This document shows, in pieces, positions 43,693 through 52,052 of a stretch of 64,000 nt of DNA. A program made the position numbers and the translations under genes. Below the pieces are notes generated by a model. That model searched no databases, was not told where the DNA came from, and worked only from the letters and a program-made list of their open reading frames with translations. Origin of the DNA: Pseudomonas sp. ANT_H12B (GTDB lineage Bacteria; Pseudomonadota; Gammaproteobacteria; Pseudomonadales; Pseudomonadaceae); contig NZ_VOBI01000017.1 in assembly GCF_008369325.1 (NCBI RefSeq), forward strand, positions 89,154 through 153,153, in the 5' to 3' direction. The stretch's first letter is position 1. Every line of letters begins with the position of its first letter.

Positions 43693-44283
43693 TTACGCCA
43701 GTAGACCGAACACCTCGGTCAGATGCTGCTCATAGCGCGCGACATCGGCTTCGACATTCGGGCGTTTCATCACGTCAACGCACAAAAACGTCGGCAAACC
43801 GGTCATGCCGAGGAAGGTGTTGGCCTTGTGGAACGGGAAGTAAACGGCGTCCACACCCTTGGCTTCGAAGAAGTCGGTCGGGTCGTCGAACGCTTGCTGC
43901 GGCGCGTTCCAGGTCAGCGAAAGCATGTATTGCTTGCCCTGCAACAGACCGCCGCTGCCGTACTTTTGCGACGCGTCGGAACGGGTGCGACCATCGCTGG
44001 CGTAGAGGCTGCCGTGGCCTTCGGTGAAGACTTCGTCGATGTACTTCTTGACGGTCCAGGGCGCGCCCATCCACCAGCCAGGCATCTGATAAATGATCAC
44101 GTCAGCCCAGAGAAATTTGGCGACTTCTTCAGCGACGTCGTAGCCCTCGTCGATGAAGGTGGCTTTCACGTCGACACCGCCGCGATCCAGCACGCTCAGT
44201 GCAGCTTCATGCAGGGTGGCGTTGTAACGGCCATCGGAGTGGGCAAATTTTTTGCCGCCATTGAGTAACAGAACTTTTTTCAT
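43693..44283 (-). CDS. mdaB: MdaB-type NADPH:quinone reductase
   Basis: This 196-residue flavodoxin-fold enzyme begins MKKVLLLNGGKKFAHSDGRY and has the FAD-site and quinone-pocket blocks YQMPGWWMGAPWTVKKYIDE and DASQKYGSGGLLQGKQYMLS, all matching MdaB. It makes two-electron reductions of quinones and prevents radical formation. The ATG at 44283 is set by the family start. The neighbouring divergent gene encodes a YgiN-like protein, the usual partner of MdaB in E. coli. Confidence 0.9.
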   Translation of the reverse strand: MKKVLLLNGGKKFAHSDGRYNATLHEAALSVLDRGGVDVKATFIDEGYDVAEEVAKFLWADVIIYQMPGWWMGAPWTVKKYIDEVFTEGHGSLYASDGRTRSDASQKYGSGGLLQGKQYMLSLTWNAPQQAFDDPTDFFEAKGVDAVYFPFHKANTFLGMTGLPTFLCVDVMKRPNVEADVARYEQHLTEVFGLLA

Positions 44284-44443
44284 GAAAGGTCTCGGAAGGT
44301 TGGAATTCGATGGCGGCAGAATATCGATCTGCCTCGCGCGGAATAAGCGCCGAATACACAAAATTCATTTGACCAATACGCACGAATCAACAGGCGATTG
44401 TTGCCATACACTTGTGCCGATTCTGAACTTGAGGAAATTTCTG

Positions 44444-44758
44444 ATGAGTGAAATGCAAGGCTTCATCCTGCACGCCAAGACCCGCCCGGAAAAATCCGAC
44501 GCCTTCGAAGCGTTTTTCAGCGGCTATGTGCAAGCGAGTCGTGCCGAGCCCGGCTGCATCGAGTACCACATGCTGCGCGACAAGCAGGACCCGAGCCTGT
44601 TTATCTTCTTCGAGATCTGGCAGTCCCAGGCCCACCTTGATGTGCACTCGAACCTGCCGCACATGAAGCAGTTCCGCGACAGGCGCATGGAGTACCTGGA
44701 GCAGGATTTCGATATCCGCGCCATCGACATGCTCAGCCCGTCATCCGCTACCCGCTGA
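44444..44758 (+). CDS. YgiN-like quinol monooxygenase (ABM domain)
   Basis: This 104-residue protein has the ferredoxin-like ABM fold: MQGFILHAKTRPEKSDAFEA, then EPGCIEYHMLRDKQDPSLFI and FFEIWQSQAHLDVHSNLPHM. This is the pattern of small cofactor-free quinol monooxygenases. Together with the divergent mdaB gene it can form a quinone redox cycle. I chose the ATG at 44444, with GAGGAA upstream; the frame extends over 60 codons into the intergenic region with no family resemblance. Confidence 0.86.
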   Translation: MSEMQGFILHAKTRPEKSDAFEAFFSGYVQASRAEPGCIEYHMLRDKQDPSLFIFFEIWQSQAHLDVHSNLPHMKQFRDRRMEYLEQDFDIRAIDMLSPSSATR

Positions 44759-45512
44759 TCAACAAGTGGCCGCCGAGCACGCCAAGGCCGATGAAGAACA
44801 CCCGCTTAAACAGCACGGCGCTGATCCGCTGGCGTAGCCATTGGCCGAGCAACATGCCGAGCACTGCCGGGATCAGCGCCAGCAACGAGGCACTCAACTC
44901 GCCACCGCCCAGCGCGCCGCGCCATAACAGGCCGGCGGCCAGCGCCAGGGTCGAAACGGTGAACGACACCCCCAGCGCCTGCACCAGTTCATCCTTGCTC
45001 AAGCCCAGCGCTTGCAGGTAAGGCACCGCCGGAATCACGAAGACGCCGGTGGCCGAGGTGATGACGCCAGTCACCACACCACAAAGCGGACCGAGCCAAC
45101 GCTCGGTGTGACTGCCGACACGCATGGTCGGCAGGAACAAACCGCTCAATGCGTAGAGCAACAGCGCAGCGCCCAATCCCCTCACGACCCAATGACCACC
45201 GGCCATGCCGATCCAAAGCGTGCCAGCACCGGTGCCGATGAAGATCGCCAACAGCATCGGCCACAGCCTTTTCACCAGCCCCGACAAATGTCCCCCGAAT
45301 GCCAGTTGCCAGACGTTGGTCAGCGTTGCAGGAATGATCAGTAACGCGGCAGCTTGCGACGGTGCCATAGCCAGACCGAGCAAACCCATCGCGATCGTCG
45401 GCAGACCGAGGCCGATCACACCCTTGATCATTCCGGCCAGCAGGAAGGTTGCGATGACCATCAATGAAAGGGCTAGGCCGAGATTTTGATAAAACGCTGC
45501 GAGAGTATTCAT
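44748..45512 (-). CDS. TauE/SafE-family membrane exporter
   Basis: This 254-residue protein has about seven to eight membrane helices and the family motifs MIKGVIGLGLPTIAMGLLGL and ITSATGVFVIPAVPYLQALG, typical of TSUP (sulfite exporter TauE/SafE). The substrate is unknown. Its 3' end overlaps the convergent YgiN-like gene by 11 bases. It is divergent from a LysR gene, which probably regulates it. Confidence 0.88.
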   Translation of the reverse strand: MNTLAAFYQNLGLALSLMVIATFLLAGMIKGVIGLGLPTIAMGLLGLAMAPSQAAALLIIPATLTNVWQLAFGGHLSGLVKRLWPMLLAIFIGTGAGTLWIGMAGGHWVVRGLGAALLLYALSGLFLPTMRVGSHTERWLGPLCGVVTGVITSATGVFVIPAVPYLQALGLSKDELVQALGVSFTVSTLALAAGLLWRGALGGGELSASLLALIPAVLGMLLGQWLRQRISAVLFKRVFFIGLGVLGGHLLISG

Positions 45513-45611
45513 GGCGCTATCGTGGCCCTGGATTGGCTGCTTGAAAATCTGCCATATACTGAGGCAGCCTCTTGCTCAGCAAGAGGCTTAAAGCTTCGTC
45601 GTTTTTACTGA

Positions 45612-45700
45612 CGCTTTCGCGAGCAGGCTCGCTCCCACAGGTGACCGAGTCGTTCCGGCTGACTCGGTCTACTGTGGGAGCGAGCCTGCTCGCGAAAGCG
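45612..45700. repeat. REP pair (inverted)
   Basis: CGCTTTCGCGAGCAGGCTCG and CGAGCCTGCTCGCGAAAGCG are exact reverse complements, each continuing into CTCCCACA/TGTGGGAG, for 28-bp arms and a gap of about 33 bp. It lies between the TauE-type and LysR genes, within what would be the shared promoter region. Confidence 0.92.
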
Positions 45701-45735
45701 TCCTATCAGGCAACACCTATTCCGAGCTTGCTGCC

Positions 45736-46671
45736 ATGCACTTCGACCTGACCGACCTGCGCCTCTACCTGAACATCCTCGACAGCGGCAACATCACCGC
45801 CGGCGCGGCCCGCAGTCATCTGTCCCTGGCGGCGGCGAGTGCACGCATCCGCGCCATGGAGGCTTCACTAGGTATCGAATTCCTCGACCGCGGTCGTCGC
45901 GGTGTCACACCGACACCCGCCGGCAAGGCACTGGCGCAGCATGCCCGTCTCCTTCTGCAGCAGGCCGAGCGCATGCAGCAAGACCTGGCCGAATACGCCA
46001 ACGGCGTCAAAGGCCAGGTGCGACTGTTGTGCAATACCACAGCGATCACAGAATACCTGCCCGAGTTGCTCGCGGACTTTCTGCGCGACCATCCCAATCT
46101 CGACATCGACCTGCAAGAACTGCCCAGCACCCGCATCACTCACGCCCTGCGCCAGGGTGCAGCGGACTTGGGTATTGTGTCCGACGCAGTGGACACCGAT
46201 GGCCTACAGACCCGCGCTTTTTGCGACGACCCGCTAGTACTGATCCTACCCCGCGACCATCCTTTGGCCGATCTCGAATCGTTAAGTTTCAGCGACACCT
46301 TGCACCACGACTACGTAGGACTAAACGCCAACAGCGCCCTTGCCGTATACCTTGAAGAACAGGCTCTGCACACCGGCTCCCGCCTGCAGATCCGCATCCG
46401 CGCCGACGGTTTTGATGGCGTGATACGCATGGTAGGTCGGGGCGCGGGGCTGGCGATCGTGCCCCTCGCAGCGGTTGAGCGCTGGCGCGGTGAACAATCC
46501 TTCAAGCGCTTCGCCCTGCAAGAAGCCTGGGCCCAGCGCAAACTCTTGCTCTGTGCTCGGGACTTTACAGCGCTGCCCGGTTACGCCAAGGCCTTACTGC
46601 ACGCCTTCAGCATTCGCAATTGGTCGAGTTCGAAGCCAGCCTCGAACAGAGCAGGTTCGATTGCCCGCTGA
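45736..46671 (+). CDS. LysR-family regulator
   Basis: This 311-residue regulator has a HTH in FDLTDLRLYLNILDSGNITA and LSLAAASARIRAMEASLGIE, then an effector-binding domain starting VRLLCNTTAITEYLPELLAD. Divergent arrangement with the TauE-type gene suggests it controls that gene. The C-terminus has about 30 extra residues after the usual end (SIRNWSSSKPASNRAGSIAR) that look like read-through into less conserved sequence. Confidence 0.9.
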   Translation: MHFDLTDLRLYLNILDSGNITAGAARSHLSLAAASARIRAMEASLGIEFLDRGRRGVTPTPAGKALAQHARLLLQQAERMQQDLAEYANGVKGQVRLLCNTTAITEYLPELLADFLRDHPNLDIDLQELPSTRITHALRQGAADLGIVSDAVDTDGLQTRAFCDDPLVLILPRDHPLADLESLSFSDTLHHDYVGLNANSALAVYLEEQALHTGSRLQIRIRADGFDGVIRMVGRGAGLAIVPLAAVERWRGEQSFKRFALQEAWAQRKLLLCARDFTALPGYAKALLHAFSIRNWSSSKPASNRAGSIAR

Positions 46672-46790
46672 ACAGTCTTTGAGGGCAATGCGCGTTTCTG
46701 GACAGCTCAATGTCGACCACAGACAACTGACCGGTGAACGGGCGCTATAGGGTGCGACTTCAGTTCTTAGACCCACTGCCCGGAGTCCAC

Positions 46791-47135
46791 ATGACCGCAC
46801 CTATTACCGTTCTTCGCGACACTCACCCGCTGCCGGTACTCGACGCTTGCAAATGGGAAAAACTCGAAGGCGATCCGCACACCGTCAACCTCAACGCCTA
46901 CACCAGCGAAGACGGCAGCAAGATCATGGGCACCTGGATCTGCACGCCGGGCAAGTGGTATGTGGAATACGTGAAGTGGGAATACTGCGATTTCCGCGAG
47001 GGGTACTGCATCATCACCCCAGAGGGCAAGGAGCCGATCCATCTGCGCGCCGGTGATATTTTCGTCATTGAGCCGGGCATGAAAGGCACGTGGGAAGTGG
47101 TTGAAACCGTGCGCAAGTATTTCGTGTTTGCCTGA
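46791..47135 (+). CDS. Cupin-domain protein (DUF861 type)
   Basis: This 114-residue single-domain cupin has the DUF861 core: GTWICTPGKWYVEYVKWEYC, DFREGYCIITPEGKEPIHLR and AGDIFVIEPGMKGTWEVVET. Such proteins are small beta-barrels, often of unknown function and sometimes metal-binding; the usual His-rich metal set is weak here. The ATG at 46791 follows GGAG about 8 bases upstream. No operon partner. Confidence 0.88.
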   Translation: MTAPITVLRDTHPLPVLDACKWEKLEGDPHTVNLNAYTSEDGSKIMGTWICTPGKWYVEYVKWEYCDFREGYCIITPEGKEPIHLRAGDIFVIEPGMKGTWEVVETVRKYFVFA

Positions 47136-47139
47136 TGCA

Positions 47140-47174
47140 AAAAAACCGGGAGATCACACGACGTGATTTCCCGG
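47140..47174 (-). terminator. Rho-independent terminator
   Basis: CCGGGAGATCAC-ACGAC-GTGATTTCCCGG forms a 12-bp stem with one G-T pair. On the minus strand it is followed by a run of seven T. It can end the mmsAB transcript coming from the right and, read on the other strand, the cupin transcript. Confidence 0.8.
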
Positions 47175-47201
47175 TAAATGTCGATAGGAACATCCAGTAC
47201 T

Positions 47202-47290
47202 TGTGGGAGCGAGCTTGCTCGCGATAGCGGTGTGTCAGACACATCAATGTTGTCTGCCAGGCCCTTATCGCGAGCAAGCTCGCTCCCACA
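47202..47290. repeat. REP pair (inverted)
   Basis: TGTGGGAGCGAGCTTGCTCG and CGAGCAAGCTCGCTCCCACA are exact reverse complements; the arms extend to CGATA/TATCG for about 25 bp each, with a gap near 39 bp. It lies in the convergent gap between the cupin gene and mmsB. Confidence 0.92.
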
Positions 47291-47294
47291 GGTT

Positions 47295-48182
47295 CTATTG
47301 GGGTTTGCGATAGCTATTGATGATCGCCGAGAAGTCCTTGCCCCCTTCCCCACGCTGGCTCATCGCCTGATACAACTGCTGGGCCACCGCGCCAAGCACC
47401 ACCGGTTGGTGCGCCTGACGTGCCGCTTCAGTGGCCAGCCCCAGATCCTTGAGCATCAGTTCGGCACCGAAGCCGCCGGTGTAGCCGCGCGAGGCCGGCG
47501 CCGTTTCGACGATGCCTGGCCACGGGTTGTACATCTCCGAACTCCAGCAACGCCCGGTCGAACTGTTGATGATCCCGGCCAACACCGTTGTGTCGATCCC
47601 GAGTGCATCACCCAGCGCCATCGCTTCACTGACGCCGACCATGGAGATCGCCAGCAGCAGGTTGTTGCAGATCTTGGCAATTTGCCCGGTGCCGACTTCG
47701 CCGCAATGGACGATATTGCGGCCCATCTGCGCCAGCACCGGTTGCAGGGTGGCGAACAGTTCGGGGGTGGCGCCGACCATGAAAGTCAGCGTCCCGGCCG
47801 CTGCACCGCCAGTACCACCGGAGACTGGCGCATCGGCCATGGCCACGCCTTGCTTGGCGGCGGCCGCCGCAACATCGCGTGCAGTCTGTGGATCGATAGT
47901 GCTGCAATCCACCGCTGGCACACCTTTGCCGATTCCTGCCAGCACACCGTCTTCACCCAGCCACACACTGCGCACATGCACCGCGGCCGGCAGCATGGTG
48001 ATCACCAGTTCTGCACCTTGAGCGGCTTCACGCGCCGAAGCGCTGATGCTGCCGCCCAATTGCTCCAGCTCAGCCAGAACGGTTTTGTTCAGGTCGACCA
48101 GTCGTAGCGAATGGCCGGCCTTGATCAGGTTGCGCGCCATCGGCGCGCCCATGTTGCCGAGACCGATAAAAGCGATTTTCAT
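47295..48182 (-). CDS. mmsB: 3-hydroxyisobutyrate dehydrogenase
   Basis: This 295-residue beta-hydroxyacid dehydrogenase has the NAD motif IGLGNMGAPMARNLIKAG (residues 5-22), the substrate-binding DAPVSGGTGGA and the catalytic Lys in GTGQIAKICNN. It oxidises 3-hydroxyisobutyrate to methylmalonate semialdehyde in valine breakdown. It follows mmsA by 10 bases in the same operon. Length is normal. Confidence 0.95.
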   Translation of the reverse strand: MKIAFIGLGNMGAPMARNLIKAGHSLRLVDLNKTVLAELEQLGGSISASAREAAQGAELVITMLPAAVHVRSVWLGEDGVLAGIGKGVPAVDCSTIDPQTARDVAAAAAKQGVAMADAPVSGGTGGAAAGTLTFMVGATPELFATLQPVLAQMGRNIVHCGEVGTGQIAKICNNLLLAISMVGVSEAMALGDALGIDTTVLAGIINSSTGRCWSSEMYNPWPGIVETAPASRGYTGGFGAELMLKDLGLATEAARQAHQPVVLGAVAQQLYQAMSQRGEGGKDFSAIINSYRKPQ

Positions 48183-48192
48183 GTCCGGCTCC

Positions 48193-49719
48193 TTAACGCA
48201 AATTGATGGTGGTGTTCACACCGTCGTTGACGCTGTTGTCATCGAACCAGCGACTGGTGACAGTCTTGGTCTGAGTGTAGAACTGCACCACTTGCTTGCC
48301 ATACGGCCCCAGGTCGCCGAGTTTGGAACCGCGCGAACCGGTGAAGCTGAAGAACGGGACCGGCACCGGAATCGGGATGTTGATACCGACCTGGCCGACG
48401 TCGATTTCGGTCTGGAATTTACGCGCCGCCGCGCCGCTTTGAGTGAACAGACCCGTGCCGTTGCCAAACGGGTTGGCGTTGACCAGTGCGATGGCCTCAT
48501 CGAGGGTAGCGACTTCCAGCACCACCAGCACCGGACCGAAGATTTCCTGGGTGTAGATCTGCATCTCGGGCGTCACGCCGGAGAACAGAGTCGGGCCGAC
48601 AAAGTTGCCCTTCTCGAAGCCTGGGACGGTAATGTCGCGACCATCCAGCTCAAGCTTGGCGCCTTCCTTGATGCCGCTTTCGATCAGATCCAGAATCCGC
48701 GCCTTGGCTTTCTTGGAGATCACCGGACCGACATCTGTGCCCGGCTCGCTGCCGGCATTCACTTTGAGTTTCTGCGCCAGCGCCTTCAGGTCTGGCAGCC
48801 ATTGCTTGGCCGCGCCCACCAGCACCACCACCGAGGTGGCCATGCAACGTTGCCCGGCCGCACCGAAACCGGCACCGACCAGCGCATTGAGCGCTTGTTC
48901 GCGGTTGGCATCCGGCAGCACAACGGCGTGGTTCTTCGCGCCCATCATCGATTGCACGCGTTTGCCGTGTTTGCCGGCCAGGTCGTAAACGTGAGTACCG
49001 ACCGCCGTCGAACCGACGAAGGAAACAGCCTTGATGTCCTTGTGAGTGCAGAGCGCATCCACCACATCCTTGCCGCCATGCACGACGTTGAGCACGCCCG
49101 CCGGCACGCCGGCCTCGATTGCCAGTTCCACCAGCAGCATGGTCGACATCGGGTCCTGTTCGGACGGTTTGAGTACGAAGGTGTTACCGCAGGCGATGGC
49201 CATCGGGAACATCCACAGCGGAATCATCGCCGGGAAGTTGAACGGGGTAATGCCAGCACAAACGCCGATCGGCTGACGCAGGGTGTAGGTATCGACGCCG
49301 CCAGCAACGTTTTCGGCGAACTCGCCCATTTGCAGGCTGCCGATGGAGCAGGCGTGTTCGACCACTTCCAGGCCGCGGAAAATATCGCCTTCAGCATCAG
49401 CGATGGTTTTGCCCTGTTCGTTGCTGAGCACCACGGCGATGCGCTTGGAGTGTTCGCGGATCAACGCCTGGAGCTTGAGCATGATGCGCATCCGCGCACC
49501 GATCGGCGTCAGCTTCCAGGTCTGGAAGGCGCGATGGGCAGCACTGATGGCGGCGTCCACTTCCTGCGCGGTGGCGAACGGAACCTTGGCCAGCACTTGC
49601 TGGGTGGCCGGGTTAATGATGTCGTGCCATTCGGTGGTCTGGGACTCGACCCACTCGCCGTCGATCAGCAGCTTTACCGTTTGGACAGTGGTTTCGTTTG
49701 GCGTGAGCGAAGCGTTCAT
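48193..49719 (-). CDS. mmsA: CoA-acylating methylmalonate-semialdehyde dehydrogenase
   Basis: This 508-residue aldehyde dehydrogenase has the N-terminal LLIDGEWVESQTTEWHDIIN, NFPAMIPLWMFPMAIACGNT and the catalytic Cys in GAAGQRCMATSVVV. The MmsA family lacks the general-base Glu of ordinary ALDHs and uses CoA. It converts methylmalonate semialdehyde to propionyl-CoA in valine degradation. I chose the ATG at 49719 (MNASLTPNE) on family length; the frame extends 84 codons upstream into the regulator gene. Confidence 0.95.
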   Translation of the reverse strand: MNASLTPNETTVQTVKLLIDGEWVESQTTEWHDIINPATQQVLAKVPFATAQEVDAAISAAHRAFQTWKLTPIGARMRIMLKLQALIREHSKRIAVVLSNEQGKTIADAEGDIFRGLEVVEHACSIGSLQMGEFAENVAGGVDTYTLRQPIGVCAGITPFNFPAMIPLWMFPMAIACGNTFVLKPSEQDPMSTMLLVELAIEAGVPAGVLNVVHGGKDVVDALCTHKDIKAVSFVGSTAVGTHVYDLAGKHGKRVQSMMGAKNHAVVLPDANREQALNALVGAGFGAAGQRCMATSVVVLVGAAKQWLPDLKALAQKLKVNAGSEPGTDVGPVISKKAKARILDLIESGIKEGAKLELDGRDITVPGFEKGNFVGPTLFSGVTPEMQIYTQEIFGPVLVVLEVATLDEAIALVNANPFGNGTGLFTQSGAAARKFQTEIDVGQVGINIPIPVPVPFFSFTGSRGSKLGDLGPYGKQVVQFYTQTKTVTSRWFDDNSVNDGVNTTINLR

Positions 49720-49738
49720 GTTTGGTCTCCGGGACGTT

Positions 49739-49861
49739 GTTCTTATTAAGAGAGCTATCTTGGGAGCCAAGGCGAGTAAGTCGCCTTGAGATGAGGCGTG
49801 TGTCGCGAATTGGTTGTCGGACTGTTTTTGGAGTATAGATGTGCAAACTTCTAATAAGAAC
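49739..49861. promoter_or_regulatory. mmsA-lysR divergent promoter with paired 10-bp arms
   Basis: GTTCTTATTA (49739-49748) and TAATAAGAAC (49852-49861) are exact reverse complements, one 20 bp upstream of mmsA and the other 21 bp upstream of the lysR start. Extended, 12 of 14 bases agree. Between them is the hairpin AAGGCGA-GTAAG-TCGCCTT. These arms are candidate binding sites for the divergent LysR protein. Confidence 0.45.
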
Positions 49862-49882
49862 GCACATAAAAGCCGGTCCATC

Positions 49883-50830
49883 ATGCAAAAAAACATCACG
49901 TCCTTAGGCTCGTTGAACTGGGATGACCTCAAGTTTTTCCTTGAAGTCGCCCGCACCCGCAAGGCCAGCACCGCGGCGAAGCGCCTGGCGGTCGACTACA
50001 CCACCGTATCGCGGCGCATCAGTTCTCTGGAAGCGGCATTGGGCACGTTGCTGTTCGAGAAATCCCGGACCAGCGGTTTCGTCCTGACCGCCGAGGGCCA
50101 GCGATTGCTGGGTTACGCCGAGGCCATTGAAAGCACGCTGCACATGGCGTGCGAGCAAGTGTCGGGGTCTGGGGTGGCGTTGTCCGGACACGTGCGCATG
50201 GGCTGCACCGAAGGCTTCGGCAGCTTCTTCATCACCCCGCAACTGAGCCATTTCGTCGATGCCTACCCGGCGATCTCGGTGGACATTCTGCCGTTGCCGC
50301 ACTTCATCAGCTTGTCCAAGCGCGAGGCGGATATCGTCATCGCTCTGGAGCGGCCGGAACATGGGCCGTACGTTTGCTGCAAACTCTGCGACTACCGATT
50401 GCAGCTGTACGCGACCCAGGACTATCTGGACAAGCACCCTCCAATCCGCCGCCCATCCGACCTGGGGAAACATTCATTCATCAGTTATGTCGACGACCTG
50501 GCGTTCAGTTCGGAGCTGTTATACCTGGCCAACGTGCTGCCCGGCGCCAGTGCCAATCTGCGCAGCACCAGCGTGATCGCGCAATTCGTGGCGGCGCAGC
50601 AAGGGCGGTCACTGGCGATTCTGCCATGCTTCCTGGCGGCTCAGGACCCACGTTTGCTGCCGGTGCTGCCGGAGGAAATCAACATCACCCGACAGTTCTG
50701 GATGTACTGCCGCGAGGACCTGCGCAAGCTCAAGCGGATTACCCTGTTGTGGGATTACATCCGGGAGGTCACTGAGCTCAATCGCCCGTTGTTGCTGGGC
50801 GAAACGCGGGTCCTACTGTTCGCAGACTGA
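49883..50830 (+). CDS. LysR-family regulator, probably of mmsAB
   Basis: This 315-residue regulator has a HTH in LNWDDLKFFLEVARTRKAST and VDYTTVSRRISSLEAALGTL, then an effector domain from SGHVRMGCTEGFGSFFITPQ. It is divergent from mmsAB and so probably controls it. P. aeruginosa mmsAB is controlled by the AraC-type MmsR, so a LysR here would be a different arrangement, as in other fluorescent species. The ATG at 49883 fits the family start. Confidence 0.9.
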   Translation: MQKNITSLGSLNWDDLKFFLEVARTRKASTAAKRLAVDYTTVSRRISSLEAALGTLLFEKSRTSGFVLTAEGQRLLGYAEAIESTLHMACEQVSGSGVALSGHVRMGCTEGFGSFFITPQLSHFVDAYPAISVDILPLPHFISLSKREADIVIALERPEHGPYVCCKLCDYRLQLYATQDYLDKHPPIRRPSDLGKHSFISYVDDLAFSSELLYLANVLPGASANLRSTSVIAQFVAAQQGRSLAILPCFLAAQDPRLLPVLPEEINITRQFWMYCREDLRKLKRITLLWDYIREVTELNRPLLLGETRVLLFAD

Positions 50831-50890
50831 GAGTCTACAGGTAGCAAAGGAAGCTCATCGTAACGGCCTCACAAGGCTCTTGGCAACGAC

Positions 50891-50922
50891 TTGTGACAGT
50901 GGTTGTGACACCACTTGTGACA
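50891..50922. repeat. Three TTGTGACA direct repeats at 12-bp period
   Basis: TTGTGACA occurs at 50891, 50903 and 50915, each exactly 12 bp apart. The middle copy also lies in the small dyad GTGG-TTGTGACA-CCAC. This is at the left end of the phage-like island, in about 240 bp after the LysR gene with no gene that I can support. It looks like a small iteron-type protein-binding array. Confidence 0.75.
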
Positions 50923-51067
50923 GTCAGAAGGGTTCTTACAGTGGCGCACACAGGCGCGATAAGGACCCCATGCGGGCATCTGTGAGCGCCTGCGCGAGGC
51001 CACACGGGGGAACCTGAGCTTGTAGTAGCAATGAGGTGGTCTCTCAGATTTTTCTGTCAGATTCTCG

Positions 51068-51151
51068 TTAAGGTCCCTTGAGGTGCCCATAAAGCCAAAG
51101 AGCCAGATGGGCAGCCACACAGACCAGATAGGCAGCCTGTAGGGTGTCCAT
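51068..51151 (-). CDS. 27-aa single-helix membrane peptide
   Basis: The minus-strand ATG at 51151, with AAAGGAG 6-7 bases upstream, encodes MDTLQAAYLVCVAAHLALWL followed by YGHLKGP and a TAA. The hydrophobic stretch of about 19 residues should span a membrane. It lies immediately downstream of the 73-aa gene in the phage-like island. Small single-helix peptides in such a place are often holins or accessory lysis peptides, but nothing in the sequence proves this. The ribosome site is the main support. Confidence 0.55.
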   Translation of the reverse strand: MDTLQAAYLVCVAAHLALWLYGHLKGP

Positions 51152-51167
51152 TGGGTTCTCCTTTGAG

Positions 51168-51389
51168 TTATTGATCGGTTTGGTTAAAGCGAATATCCGT
51201 TAGCCCTAACTTACTGGCCAGCTCAAGGATGCCCTCATAGGTGTTCGGCCAGTTTTGCTGAGGCTCGATGGTCGAAGCTCCTGATTGGAATAACGCATAA
51301 TAAACAGCTGCATAGGGAGTCAGGTCGTCGACCGCCATTTGGGTAACCACCCGTCTGTCCTTATATGTGTAGCTGAGGGTGAAGCTCAT
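51168..51389 (-). CDS. Hypothetical 73-aa protein of the phage-like island
   Basis: This small soluble protein begins MSFTLSYTYKDRRVVTQMAV, continues VDDLTPYAAVYYALFQSGAS and ends LGLTDIRFNQTDQ. I do not recognise it. An alternative start lies 13 codons upstream at 51428 (MLVHYS), with GAGG at 13 bases; neither is clearly better. It is in the same strand and close spacing as the other island genes. Confidence 0.6.
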   Translation of the reverse strand: MSFTLSYTYKDRRVVTQMAVDDLTPYAAVYYALFQSGASTIEPQQNWPNTYEGILELASKLGLTDIRFNQTDQ

Positions 51390-51524
51390 TACGGCGCCCT
51401 TAACGAAGCGAGAATAGTGAACCAGCATAGTCGCCAAACTACCTCAAAGAGGTCTTATTGATTGGTCCTCATTGATCGACACGAAGCTTTTTCAGCTTGT
51501 TTAGTCTTGGCCTTGCGATGGCCG

Positions 51525-52052
51525 CTAAAGCGCCTTAAGGCCAAGCTCAATGGCCCATGCTTTGGTGATGGTGCCTCTTGCCACGGCAGCGCGTAGACCC
51601 TCCTGAGTGTTCTTGTGAGGGCGCTTGATGGCGTTCCAGTCGCACTTGTCGTTGAAGGTGTGACGCTCAAGGATGGCAGCGCTATGGTCGTTTCCCATGC
51701 TGCGCATCTTGTCGGCTACCAGTAAGGCAACCTCAGGCATCTCAAGGATCGCCTCGAAGGCGTCATAGACCATGTCCTTGAATTCCTCGGAGACCCAGCC
51801 AGCAAACTCAATGGTTGCTCGTTTGGTCGCAAGGGTCTGGGCAGCACGGCCTTGGATGACCTGCAAATTTTGCATGTCTATCAATCGTTGAGCTTGCTTG
51901 GTTCGCCACTGTGCTGGTGCTTTACCCTTGGGCAGCTTGAGGGTCTGCCAGATGTCAGTCAGGTCCCACAAACCGGAGTCGTTAGCCTTGAAGGCTTTAC
52001 CCTCAATGATGATGACGTGAGAGGCGTGCTTGTGTTGGATGTCGATTGTCAT
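51525..52052 (-). CDS. KilA-N-like phage DNA-binding/antirepressor protein
   Basis: This 175-residue protein has a KilA-N-like core: DSGLWDLTDIWQTLKLPKGK, APAQWRTKQAQRLIDM, and TIEFAGWVSEEFKDMVYDAF. The pattern (L-x-D-x-W ... P-x-x-W-x-x ... Y/F-AGWVSxEF) matches phage KilA-N domains. The C-terminal half (HTFNDKCDWNAIKRPHKNTQ) is unassigned and may give specificity. Such proteins act as antirepressors or transcription factors in phages. I chose the ATG at 52052, with GGAAAT upstream. Confidence 0.65.
   Translation of the reverse strand: MTIDIQHKHASHVIIIEGKAFKANDSGLWDLTDIWQTLKLPKGKAPAQWRTKQAQRLIDMQNLQVIQGRAAQTLATKRATIEFAGWVSEEFKDMVYDAFEAILEMPEVALLVADKMRSMGNDHSAAILERHTFNDKCDWNAIKRPHKNTQEGLRAAVARGTITKAWAIELGLKAL

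Noticed and set aside
45612..47290. Repeated GTGGGAGCGAGC units as a possible CRISPR array
   Set aside because: The units are in inverted pairs with irregular spacing and scattered between genes, which is typical of REP elements, and there are no cas genes.
48046..49749. A 567-codon plus-strand frame opposite mmsA
   Set aside because: It is the antisense image of a well-conserved dehydrogenase gene and has no ribosome site.
50869..51120. An 83-codon minus-strand frame at the left end of the phage-like island
   Set aside because: It overlaps the 27-aa membrane-peptide gene in another frame, has no ribosome site, and covers the TTGTGACA repeats; the smaller gene is better supported.
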